Positions 1-5,236 of a stretch of 5,236 bases of DNA are shown here, one piece after another. The notes under the pieces were generated by a model. That model was not told the DNA's origin. It ran no database searches and was given only the letters and a program-made list of their open reading frames with translations. This DNA is from Phycisphaerae bacterium. Its GTDB lineage: Bacteria; Planctomycetota; Phycisphaerae; Phycisphaerales; SM1A02. The position numbers and the translations under genes were made by a program. Positions within the stretch are counted from its first letter, which is position 1. Each line of letters opens with the position of its first letter. Location of the stretch: NCBI GenBank assembly GCA_002690755.1, contig NZFT01000124.1, positions 1-5,236 on the forward strand, read 5' to 3'.

Positions 1-991
1 CGTGTCGCCTTTGGACCCTCGCCCCGTGTCCGCGCCCGCCCACCATCCCCCACCGGCAGGTGACGACCGCGAAGATCATGTCGTTGTGTTCCTCGGGAAG
101 GTGGTTGAACCGGAGCAGCGTCGCCGCATGTTCGCGACCCACGCCGGTCATGCCGCCCGCGCCCGCGAGGGTCATCGCCCGATCGCCTTGATAGCCGATG
201 TCGTCGCGATATCGATCGTCGCCCTCGATCTGCGCAAGCAGCGCCTCGATGCGATCCTGCTGATGCTCCTTCAGGAACCCCCGGACCGGCGTGAAGAGCA
301 CCGCGGAGACCACGAGGCTCCCCGAGAGCACGAGAATCGTGAGGTGGGACATCTTCGCGCCGGCGACCAGCAGCAGCGCCAGCAGGGTCGGCACGAAGAG
401 CAGGGCCGTGCCGAGGTCGGGCTCGAGGAGGATCAGGCCCATGGGAATCGCGGTCACCACGAAGGGCAGCGCGAACCCCCGGAGCGAGCGGACGTTCCAA
501 CGCAGTCGGAACCATGCGGCGAGTGCGAGCACCCAGACCACCTTCGCGAGTTCGGACGGTTGAAGATCCGTGATGCCGAGGTTGATCCAGCGCCGCGCCC
601 CGTTGTACGGCCGGACGAGCCAGGTCGGCACGAAGGGGATCAACACGAAGACCAGCAACGCGAGCACCACGACGCTGAGCACCGGGACCAGTCGTCGAAG
701 CCGTCGATAGTCCGGCACCGCGACGGCCGCCGCGACGATCAGCCCGAGGGGCAGGAAGAGCGCCTGCTTGCGGGCGAATCCGGGTTCCGTGGTCGCGATC
801 GCGACGATCCCGATCACGTTGAGGGCGAGCGCCGCCAGCACCACGATCCAGCCGACGGTCGCCCAGCGCATCCGACTCGCCTGAAGATCCCGTGCGGATT
901 CATGGAGTTCCCGCGCGGTGAAACGCTCCCGCGGCGGTCGACCCGGCTCGTCGATGCGGGTCGACGAGTTGATGGATCCGGAATCGGTCAA
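1..991 (-). CDS. rodA: RodA, SEDS-family peptidoglycan glycosyltransferase (3' end missing)
   Basis: This integral membrane enzyme polymerises lipid II into glycan strands during cell elongation, working with PBP2. About 330 codons are visible and the rest lies beyond the window. Counting from the TTG at 991, a hydrophilic N-terminal stretch of about 40 residues precedes a first membrane segment near 43-66, followed by further hydrophobic segments. SEDS landmarks are NGARRWI (130-136), QPSELAK (144-150), LEPDLGTALL (189-198) and LPEEHNDMIFAV (298-309). D304 in the last motif matches the essential aspartate of RodA (HTDFIFA in E. coli). The start is uncertain. TTG at 991 forms a TTGA 4-base overlap with the PBP2 stop, has GGAG nine bases upstream, and the following 40 codons are mostly G or C at the third position. 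The in-frame ATG at 871 sits nearer the first membrane helix but has only a weak AGGCG upstream. After residue 319 the frame stops resembling RodA. Confidence 0.93.
   Translation of the reverse strand, partial: MTDSGSINSSTRIDEPGRPPRERFTARELHESARDLQASRMRWATVGWIVVLAALALNVIGIVAIATTEPGFARKQALFLPLGLIVAAAVAVPDYRRLRRLVPVLSVVVLALLVFVLIPFVPTWLVRPYNGARRWINLGITDLQPSELAKVVWVLALAAWFRLRWNVRSLRGFALPFVVTAIPMGLILLEPDLGTALLFVPTLLALLLVAGAKMSHLTILVLSGSLVVSAVLFTPVRGFLKEHQQDRIEALLAQIEGDDRYRDDIGYQGDRAMTLAGAGGMTGVGREHAATLLRFNHLPEEHNDMIFAVVTCRWGMVGGRGHGARVQRRH
937..965. repeat. Perfect 9-bp inverted repeat at the mrdA-rodA junction
   Basis: GTCGACCCG at 937-945 pairs perfectly with CGGGTCGAC at 957-965 around an 11-base spacer. 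In mRNA it would form a strong GC-rich stem-loop 27 to 55 bases into rodA if TTG at 991 is the start. If the ATG at 871 is the start, it lies in the untranslated gap between the two cistrons. No T-run follows on the minus strand, so it does not look like an intrinsic terminator. Confidence 0.6.
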
Positions 992-3459
992 CCGGCACCG
1001 CTCCGATCGAACGTCCGGATCGCCCGCCGCGCGACGTCGCCGGAAACCGGAGATTCGACCCGCGCGGCCTCGTCCGGAAGGGGATCGAGCCAGTCGACCG
1101 GATCCGCATCGAGCGTCTCCCGGGCCGCTTCGCCGAGGTACCCCTCGGCCGCGAGCGCCCGGATCACCTGCGCCGCGACCGGTCCACCGGCGCGGCCACC
1201 GGAATTGCCGTGTTCGACGATCACCGCGAACGCGTAGCGAGGTTCGCTCGATCCCGCCGGAGCGATCAGGCCGGCGTACCAGGCGTGCGACGCCTGACCG
1301 GTGACCTGGGCCGTGCCGGTCTTCGCCCAGACCTTCGGTGCGGCCGACCCGAGGTCCCGGAAGTCGAGGATGTCCTCGGTCCGCGGCCCCGCGGTGGGAT
1401 CCAGCCAGAGTCGGCTTGCGGTTCCCTCGCGGGCGGACTTCGCCATGCCTTCGAAGGCGATCGCGACCGCCGCTGGATTCCAGTCGCCGTCCCCCGTCGG
1501 TTCCGGCGTCACACCGTCGAGCACCAGCACCGGTTCGATCGGAGCCCCGGCGCGGGCCAGTCGCGCGTAGGCGTTGGCCGCGTGCAGCGGGGTCCATGCC
1601 ACCGATCCCTGCCCGATGCCGAACAGCATGCGGCCGACATCCGTGTCGTCGGGAATGAACGTGCCTTCACTTCCGCCCGCCAGCCCGGCCCCCAGCGGCG
1701 TCTCCAGCCCGCAGGCCCGGTACCACGCCTCCATCGCGGCGGGACCGAGCACGTCCGCGATGGTGTAGAAGTAGATGTTGCAGCTCTCGGCGATGGCGTC
1801 CACCGGCCCGAGGTTTCCGTGCCGACCGTAGAGCCCGTCCTCGGGGCGCCATCCCCAGCAACGCGGCTTCTTGAATTCGCCCCGGATCCAACCCTTGCAC
1901 TCGATGGCCTGCTGAAGCCCGAACCGACCATCCTCGACGCCCCCGACGTAGACCAGTGGCTTCACGATCGAGCCGGGTGCGTAGGCGGTGCCGATCGCCC
2001 GGTTGCGGAAGGGCGCCAGGTCCTGAAGCGTGCGGCGTCGCCCCCGCTGCTCCTCGGAGAGTTCGCGGGCGTCGGCATCCGGCATCAGCATCAGGGCCAG
2101 GTCCTCGGCGGCGAGTTCCAGATCCGCGAAGTTGGGCGTCGACACGAGGGCGAGCGTCTCGCCGGTCCGGACGTCGATCACCACCACCGCGCCGTGGAGC
2201 GGGGTGCCGAGCGGGAGCTCCGTCGGTCGCGGTCCCGACGCGTTCCAGCCGTAGTGGAACTGGCGGACCTGCATCAATCCGAGATCCGGATCGAGGATCG
2301 CCCGCACCCGGGCCTGGAGATCCGCGTCGATCGCGATCCGGATCGGATCGCCGAAGCGTGGCTGGACGCGGGCGAGCACGTCTCCAGTCGCGCGGTCGGT
2401 CTCCTTCATGCCGATCTTGCCGTGCAGCGCCCGGTCGAACTCACGCTCCAGCCCGGTCGATCCCACCAGATCGCGCCCGGCTCGATATCCCGAGTAGTCG
2501 AGCGTCACCGCACCGGCGTCGTCCCGGCGTTCGTAGGGACGTCGGTCGATGTCCTCCGGAGCCACCTGGGATCGCGTCGTGCCGACCAGCGTGGAGGCGA
2601 TTCCGCCGACCTCGATCTCCGCCGAACCCTCGCCGCGCAGGTCCGCGGGCAGGGTGGCGCGATCGATTCCGACCCGGGCCCGGGAGAAACCCCGGACGCG
2701 TCGATTGACCCCTCGGACCGCGAACGGCGGATCGCTCTCCGCGGATCCCCCGGACGCCGCGACCTCGTCGATCAGGAACGCGATCGCCTTCCGCAGTGCG
2801 AAGGTGTCCGCATCGGTCTCCGCGAAGTCCTCGGCGATCGGGTGAAGTCCCTTCTGCTCCGCGATCGGTCGCGCAACGAAGATCTCCTCGGCCTCGGCGC
2901 GGCCCCGGCGTCGGGCCAGTCGCTCGAACTGTCGCTTCCAGACCGACGCGGATCGAATCGAGACGCCGCGACGGATCGCATCGAGCCGGGCCGGGAGTTC
3001 CTCGAGCACGAGGCCGGTCTCGGTCGCCGCCGCCGCCCAGATCGCATCGATGCGGGCCTGCCATCCGGGAATCTCGGCGTCGATCGCCGCGTCCCGTTCC
3101 GTTCGCGAGAGACTGCTCCAACTGGTCCCCACGGCCCGCTTAACGCTTCGCGTCGCCTGCCGTCGCTGCCATTCGCCGGTGATGACCTCATAGTCGACGC
3201 AGAAGTCCCAACCGGTCCGCTCCACCGCGAGGGGCCGTCCGTCCCGGTCGACGATCGGACCTCGAACCGTCGGTTGGTAGGTGCGCCGGATGAGTCGCGA
3301 CTCGGCCCTGGCGAGCCGTGAAGGTCCCTCGACGACCGAGAGACGCACCATCTGAAGCACCAGCGTCACGATCACCAGCAGCGCCAGGACGCCGAGGCCG
3401 ATCAGCCTCACGTGGAAGGGCGTCATGCGGTCGTCGGTCTGGCCGGTGGGTGGTCGCAT
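988..3459 (-). CDS. mrdA: Penicillin-binding protein 2, class B peptidoglycan D,D-transpeptidase
   Basis: This membrane-anchored, periplasmic enzyme cross-links peptidoglycan stem peptides during elongation and pairs with RodA. It has 823 residues, against 633 for E. coli PBP2. A short cytoplasmic tail precedes one membrane anchor at about 15-38. The pedestal (dimerisation) domain opens with RGPIVDRDGRPLA (66-78) and runs to about 350, with STGLEREFD (334-342) near its end. The transpeptidase domain begins around AVVVIDVRTGETLALVS (424-440). Its active-site motifs are all intact: SIVK with nucleophile S497 and K500, SCN (559-561), and KTG (713-715) followed by HAWYAG (725-730). The C-x-G and RCW pattern at 521-535 is also typical of PBP2. 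The start at 3459 has GGAG four bases upstream, a short spacer. The alternative ATG at 3426, eleven codons in, has no visible ribosome site. Extra length lies mainly in the pedestal (about 85-310), plus smaller insertions near 390-420 and 455-485. rodA follows with a 4-base overlap. Confidence 0.96.
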   Translation of the reverse strand: MRPPTGQTDDRMTPFHVRLIGLGVLALLVIVTLVLQMVRLSVVEGPSRLARAESRLIRRTYQPTVRGPIVDRDGRPLAVERTGWDFCVDYEVITGEWQRRQATRSVKRAVGTSWSSLSRTERDAAIDAEIPGWQARIDAIWAAAATETGLVLEELPARLDAIRRGVSIRSASVWKRQFERLARRRGRAEAEEIFVARPIAEQKGLHPIAEDFAETDADTFALRKAIAFLIDEVAASGGSAESDPPFAVRGVNRRVRGFSRARVGIDRATLPADLRGEGSAEIEVGGIASTLVGTTRSQVAPEDIDRRPYERRDDAGAVTLDYSGYRAGRDLVGSTGLEREFDRALHGKIGMKETDRATGDVLARVQPRFGDPIRIAIDADLQARVRAILDPDLGLMQVRQFHYGWNASGPRPTELPLGTPLHGAVVVIDVRTGETLALVSTPNFADLELAAEDLALMLMPDADARELSEEQRGRRRTLQDLAPFRNRAIGTAYAPGSIVKPLVYVGGVEDGRFGLQQAIECKGWIRGEFKKPRCWGWRPEDGLYGRHGNLGPVDAIAESCNIYFYTIADVLGPAAMEAWYRACGLETPLGAGLAGGSEGTFIPDDTDVGRMLFGIGQGSVAWTPLHAANAYARLARAGAPIEPVLVLDGVTPEPTGDGDWNPAAVAIAFEGMAKSAREGTASRLWLDPTAGPRTEDILDFRDLGSAAPKVWAKTGTAQVTGQASHAWYAGLIAPAGSSEPRYAFAVIVEHGNSGGRAGGPVAAQVIRALAAEGYLGEAARETLDADPVDWLDPLPDEAARVESPVSGDVARRAIRTFDRSGAG
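1001..1004 (-). promoter_or_regulatory. Candidate Shine-Dalgarno for the rodA TTG start
   Basis: GGAG on the minus strand lies inside the last codons of PBP2, nine bases before the TTG at 991. With the TTGA stop-start overlap it favours coupled translation of rodA from 991 rather than independent initiation at the ATG at 871. A four-base match is common by chance in GC-rich DNA, so it is supporting evidence only. Confidence 0.45.
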
Positions 3460-3620
3460 TCGGCTCCGGGGTGATCAGGCGCATTCCGCCGAGCCCTTCC
3501 GACGGGACACGGCCGACACCTCGCCCCGTGAGAAAGAGCGAGTCACTCGAACCATATCGGCTCGGTCCCCGCCGGGACTTCCCTCGGACCGGAATCGGAG
3601 GCGATCTCGAGCGGGCCGGT
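3460..3620. other. Intergenic region between the hydrolase and mrdA
   Basis: These 161 bases hold no convincing gene. mreC or mreD, often found upstream of mrdA, is absent. I see no good sigma70-type promoter on the minus strand, so mrdA may be read through from the hydrolase or use an unrecognised promoter. The only structure noted is the inverted repeat at 3563-3591. Confidence 0.6.
3563..3591. repeat. Inverted repeat downstream of the hydrolase gene
   Basis: CGGTCC at 3563-3568 pairs with GGACCG at 3586-3591 around 17 bases, which themselves contain a small GGG/CCC pairing (3574-3583). It lies 30 bases past the hydrolase stop codon, where a terminator or processing hairpin might sit. Neither strand shows a T-run after the stem, so an ordinary intrinsic terminator is not supported. 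Confidence 0.3.
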
Positions 3621-4307
3621 TCAGACCTCGGTCGAGCCGCCCACCTCGAGCCGCCGGACCTCGACGCCGTTGGGCGTGAATCGATCCGGATCCGCGTCGA
3701 TGAGCGGCCAGGTTCCGAAGTGGCAGGGAATGGCGATCGGTGCGTTCACCATCTCCGCCGCCCGGCTGGCGTCGGCGGGCCCCATCGTGAAGCGGTCGCC
3801 GATCGGCAGGATGAGCACGTCGGGCCGGTGGATCTCCGAGATCAGCGCCATGTCGCCGAAGATCCCGGTGTCGCCGGTGTTGTAGATCGTGGTATCGCCC
3901 ATCCTGATCACCAGGCCGGTGGGCATCCCCATGTACTTGCCGCCGTAGCTCGACGAGTGGAAGGCGTGGGTCATGGTGATCCGGCCGAACGGCAGATCGA
4001 CGCCGCCACCCGGATTCGCGGGCTCCAGCTTCTCGAGCCCCTGCTCGCCCAGCATGTTGCAGAGCTCGTAGGGACCCAGCACCGTCGCGTCGCATCTTCT
4101 GGCGATCGCGAGGGTGTCGCCGACGTGATCCTCGTGACCGTGGGTGAGGGCGATGTGGGTGCAATCGATCGAATCCGCGGTGATGCCCGCGGCCTCGGCC
4201 TGGGGGTTGCCGGTGATGAAGGGATCGATCAGGACGGCATGGGTCCCGTCGGCAATCGAGAACGCGGCGTGGCCGTGGAAGGTGATCTTGACGCGCTTGA
4301 CGCTCAT
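3621..4307 (-). CDS. UPF0173 family metal-dependent hydrolase (metallo-beta-lactamase fold)
   Basis: This is a 228-residue, probably cytoplasmic protein with the length and layout of the UPF0173 (YtkL-like) branch of the metallo-beta-lactamase superfamily, distantly related to UlaG. The HGHAAF motif (11-16) is near the N-terminus. The metal site is visible as THGHEDH (55-61; H56, H58, D60, H61), with H114 or H117 in THAFHSSS, D146 in NTGDTGIFGD, and H196 in IPCHFGTWP. The family signature PIGDRFTMGPADA (168-180) is present. All expected metal ligands are there, so the enzyme should be active. The physiological substrate is not established for this family and the sequence does not reveal it. 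ATG at 4307 is chosen because GGAG lies six bases upstream and the family N-terminus begins here. There is no signal peptide. The gene is co-directional with mrdA, 161 bases upstream of it, and divergent from ychF. Confidence 0.94.
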   Translation of the reverse strand: MSVKRVKITFHGHAAFSIADGTHAVLIDPFITGNPQAEAAGITADSIDCTHIALTHGHEDHVGDTLAIARRCDATVLGPYELCNMLGEQGLEKLEPANPGGGVDLPFGRITMTHAFHSSSYGGKYMGMPTGLVIRMGDTTIYNTGDTGIFGDMALISEIHRPDVLILPIGDRFTMGPADASRAAEMVNAPIAIPCHFGTWPLIDADPDRFTPNGVEVRRLEVGGSTEV

Positions 4308-4352
4308 GGGTAACTCCGGCCTGGGGGGTGAAATCGCCCGACGGGGTGTGGC

Positions 4353-4367
4353 GGTCCGGATCGGACC
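4353..4367. repeat. Perfect 6-bp hairpin in the hydrolase leader
   Basis: GGTCCG (4353-4358) and CGGACC (4362-4367) are perfect inverted repeats around a 3-base loop. The element is 46 bases upstream of the hydrolase start, inside its probable 5' untranslated region. It could be an mRNA hairpin or a small operator. A six-base match is modest evidence in DNA this GC-rich. Confidence 0.4.
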
Positions 4368-4388
4368 CCTTCGCACGCCGGGAGCGTC

Positions 4389-4417
4389 AGGATCACGGGG
4401 AATCGACGACCGGTCAA
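4389..4417 (-). promoter_or_regulatory. Candidate sigma70-like promoter for the hydrolase
   Basis: On the minus strand TTGACC (4412-4417, five of six to consensus) is separated by 17 bases from GATCCT (4389-4394, three of six). Transcription would start near 4382, giving a leader of about 75 bases. The -35 box overlaps an 8-base palindrome, GACCGGTC at 4408-4415. The weak -10 keeps confidence low, and consensus in this lineage may differ from E. coli. Confidence 0.3.
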
Positions 4418-4432
4418 CCCGAATGGGGGCGA

Positions 4433-4460
4433 TTCGCAATCGGCCGGGAGCGACTAGCAT
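4433..4460 (+). promoter_or_regulatory. Candidate sigma70-like promoter for ychF
   Basis: TTCGCA (4433-4438) and TAGCAT (4455-4460) are spaced by 16 bases, each matching four of six consensus positions. The predicted start near 4467 gives a leader of about 60 bases. It is the most AT-containing stretch upstream of ychF, but the match is weak. Confidence 0.3.
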
Positions 4461-4466
4461 GTCCGA

Positions 4467-4482
4467 CCCGGTTTCAGCCGGG
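4467..4482 (+). repeat. Small hairpin at the predicted 5' end of the ychF transcript
   Basis: CCCGG (4467-4471) pairs with CCGGG (4478-4482) around the loop TTTCAG. The octamer TTTCAGCC, which starts in this loop (4472-4479), recurs at 4503-4510 just before the ychF ribosome site. Both may be chance. A 5'-terminal hairpin would be consistent with transcript stabilisation if the start is near 4467. Confidence 0.3.
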
Positions 4483-4526
4483 ATGCGCTCCCTCCCCCAC
4501 CCTTTCAGCCAGTCAGGAATCCCGCC

Positions 4527-5236
4527 ATGGAATGCGGCATCGTCGGACTGCCCAACGTCGGCAAGAGCACCCTCTTCAACGCCCTCACCGCCGCGGGCAT
4601 CGAGGCCCAGAACTATCCGTTCTGCACCATCGAGCCGAACATCGGCGTGGTGAGCGTCCCGGATCCGCGGCTCGGGGTGATCAACGACCACATCGAGACG
4701 CAGAAGATCATCCCCGCGGTGATCCGCCTCGTGGACATCGCCGGCCTGGTCGAAGGCGCCAGCAAGGGCGAGGGGCTCGGGAACAAGTTCCTCGCGAACA
4801 TCCGCGAGGTCGACGCCCTGCTCCAGGTCACCCGATGCTTCGAGGACGACGACATCGTACACGTGTCCGGTTCGATCGATCCGGTCCGCGACATCGAGAT
4901 CATCGGGCTCGAGCTCCTGCTCGCCGATGCGGAACAGGTCGAAGGCTCGCTCGACAAGGCGCAGCGACAGGCACGATCCGGCGACAAGGACGCGAAGTTC
5001 CGACTGGGCGTGCTCGAGAAGTGCAAGGCCTGCCTCGACGACGAGCAGCCGCTGCGGACGCTCGACCTCAACCCCGAGGAGGCGAAGGCGGTCCGCTCGT
5101 TCGGATTCATCACCGCGAAGCCGATCCTCTACGTCGCCAACGTCGACGAGGATCATGCCGACGGTTCCGGCCCGCTCGTCGACGCGGTGCGGAAGTACGC
5201 CGAGGAGAACGGCGGCGGCATGGTGGTGGTGTGCGC
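4527..5236 (+). CDS. ychF: YchF/Ola1 (Obg-like) redox-regulated ATPase (3' end missing)
   Basis: This is a cytoplasmic P-loop ATPase of the TRAFAC class that associates with ribosomes and has been linked to translation and oxidative-stress responses. It is almost universal in bacteria and eukaryotes. 236 residues are visible out of roughly 360, so the C-terminal TGS domain is off the edge. The Walker A/G1 motif is GLPNVGKST (7-15). The switch region [10 protein letters not shown] (29-38) and the G3 motif [20 protein letters not shown] (70-89) are both family-typical. [20 protein letters not shown] (103-122) is the YchF signature leading into the coiled-coil insert (about 125-190). NVDE (205-208) replaces the NKxD of true GTPases, the change that makes YchF proteins prefer ATP. 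The ATG at 4527 has AGGAA seven bases upstream and gives the family N-terminus [12 protein letters not shown]. It is transcribed divergently from the hydrolase. Confidence 0.98.
   Translation, partial: MECGIVGLPNVGKSTLFNALTAAGIEAQNYPFCTIEPNIGVVSVPDPRLGVINDHIETQKIIPAVIRLVDIAGLVEGASKGEGLGNKFLANIREVDALLQVTRCFEDDDIVHVSGSIDPVRDIEIIGLELLLADAEQVEGSLDKAQRQARSGDKDAKFRLGVLEKCKACLDDEQPLRTLDLNPEEAKAVRSFGFITAKPILYVANVDEDHADGSGPLVDAVRKYAEENGGGMVVVC

Noticed and set aside
2..1237. 411-codon plus-strand open frame at the left edge
   Set aside because: It is antisense to rodA and the end of mrdA. The product is rich in His, Arg, Glu and Asp with no domain, while the minus strand encodes clear RodA motifs.
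1210..3321. 703-codon open frame on the plus strand
   Set aside because: It lies fully antisense to PBP2, whose catalytic motifs are intact. The translation is low-complexity Arg/Gly/Asp/Pro-rich with no recognisable domain, as expected of a shadow frame in GC-rich DNA.
3318..4313. 331-codon plus-strand open frame over the hydrolase
   Set aside because: It is antisense to a complete UPF0173 protein with all metal ligands, and its translation shows no family features.
4459..4653. Possible upstream ORF overlapping the ychF start
   Set aside because: An ATG at 4459 opens a 64-codon Ser/Pro/Arg-rich frame, but its ATG overlaps the candidate -10 box, it has only the purine stretch GGGAG nearby, and it runs out of frame through ychF.
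4308..5156. Upstream extension of the hydrolase frame on the minus strand
   Set aside because: The frame stays open through the intergenic region and antisense to ychF, but the family N-terminus and GGAG ribosome site both point to ATG at 4307.
1..5236. tRNA, rRNA, CRISPR array, insertion sequence or attachment site
   Set aside because: No regularly spaced repeats, transposase motifs, long terminal inverted repeats or recognisable RNA gene were seen on either strand.

Overview
This 5.2 kb, GC-rich window carries four protein genes and no sign of mobile DNA. Three genes read leftward and one reads rightward. In leftward order they are a UPF0173-type metallo-beta-lactamase-fold hydrolase (3621-4307), a large class B penicillin-binding protein 2 (988-3459) and the start of a RodA/SEDS glycosyltransferase (1-991, cut by the window edge). 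Across a 219-base divergent intergenic region, the ATPase gene ychF begins at 4527 and runs off the right edge.

The organism is a high-GC bacterium with a peptidoglycan elongation machine. The wording of RodA (HND for the usual HTD, and CRWG after it) and the very large PBP2 are what I would expect of Planctomycetota, perhaps the Phycisphaerae. This is an impression from family knowledge, not a phylogenetic result, and other high-GC phyla remain possible.

The functional core is the PBP2-RodA pair. RodA polymerises glycan strands from lipid II, and PBP2 cross-links them and activates RodA. The two genes appear translationally coupled: the PBP2 stop TGA overlaps a candidate RodA TTG start in a 4-base TTGA, with a GGAG nine bases upstream. 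The mreC and mreD genes that often precede mrdA are not here. Instead the hydrolase gene lies 161 bases upstream of mrdA on the same strand. The hydrolase and ychF are housekeeping-type genes with no obvious mechanistic link to the wall pair.

I found no clear previously undescribed system. The items most worth checking are the rodA start and the perfect hairpin beside it, the enlarged PBP2 pedestal, the replacement of mreCD by the hydrolase, and the abrupt loss of RodA-like sequence in the last 34 bases at the left edge.
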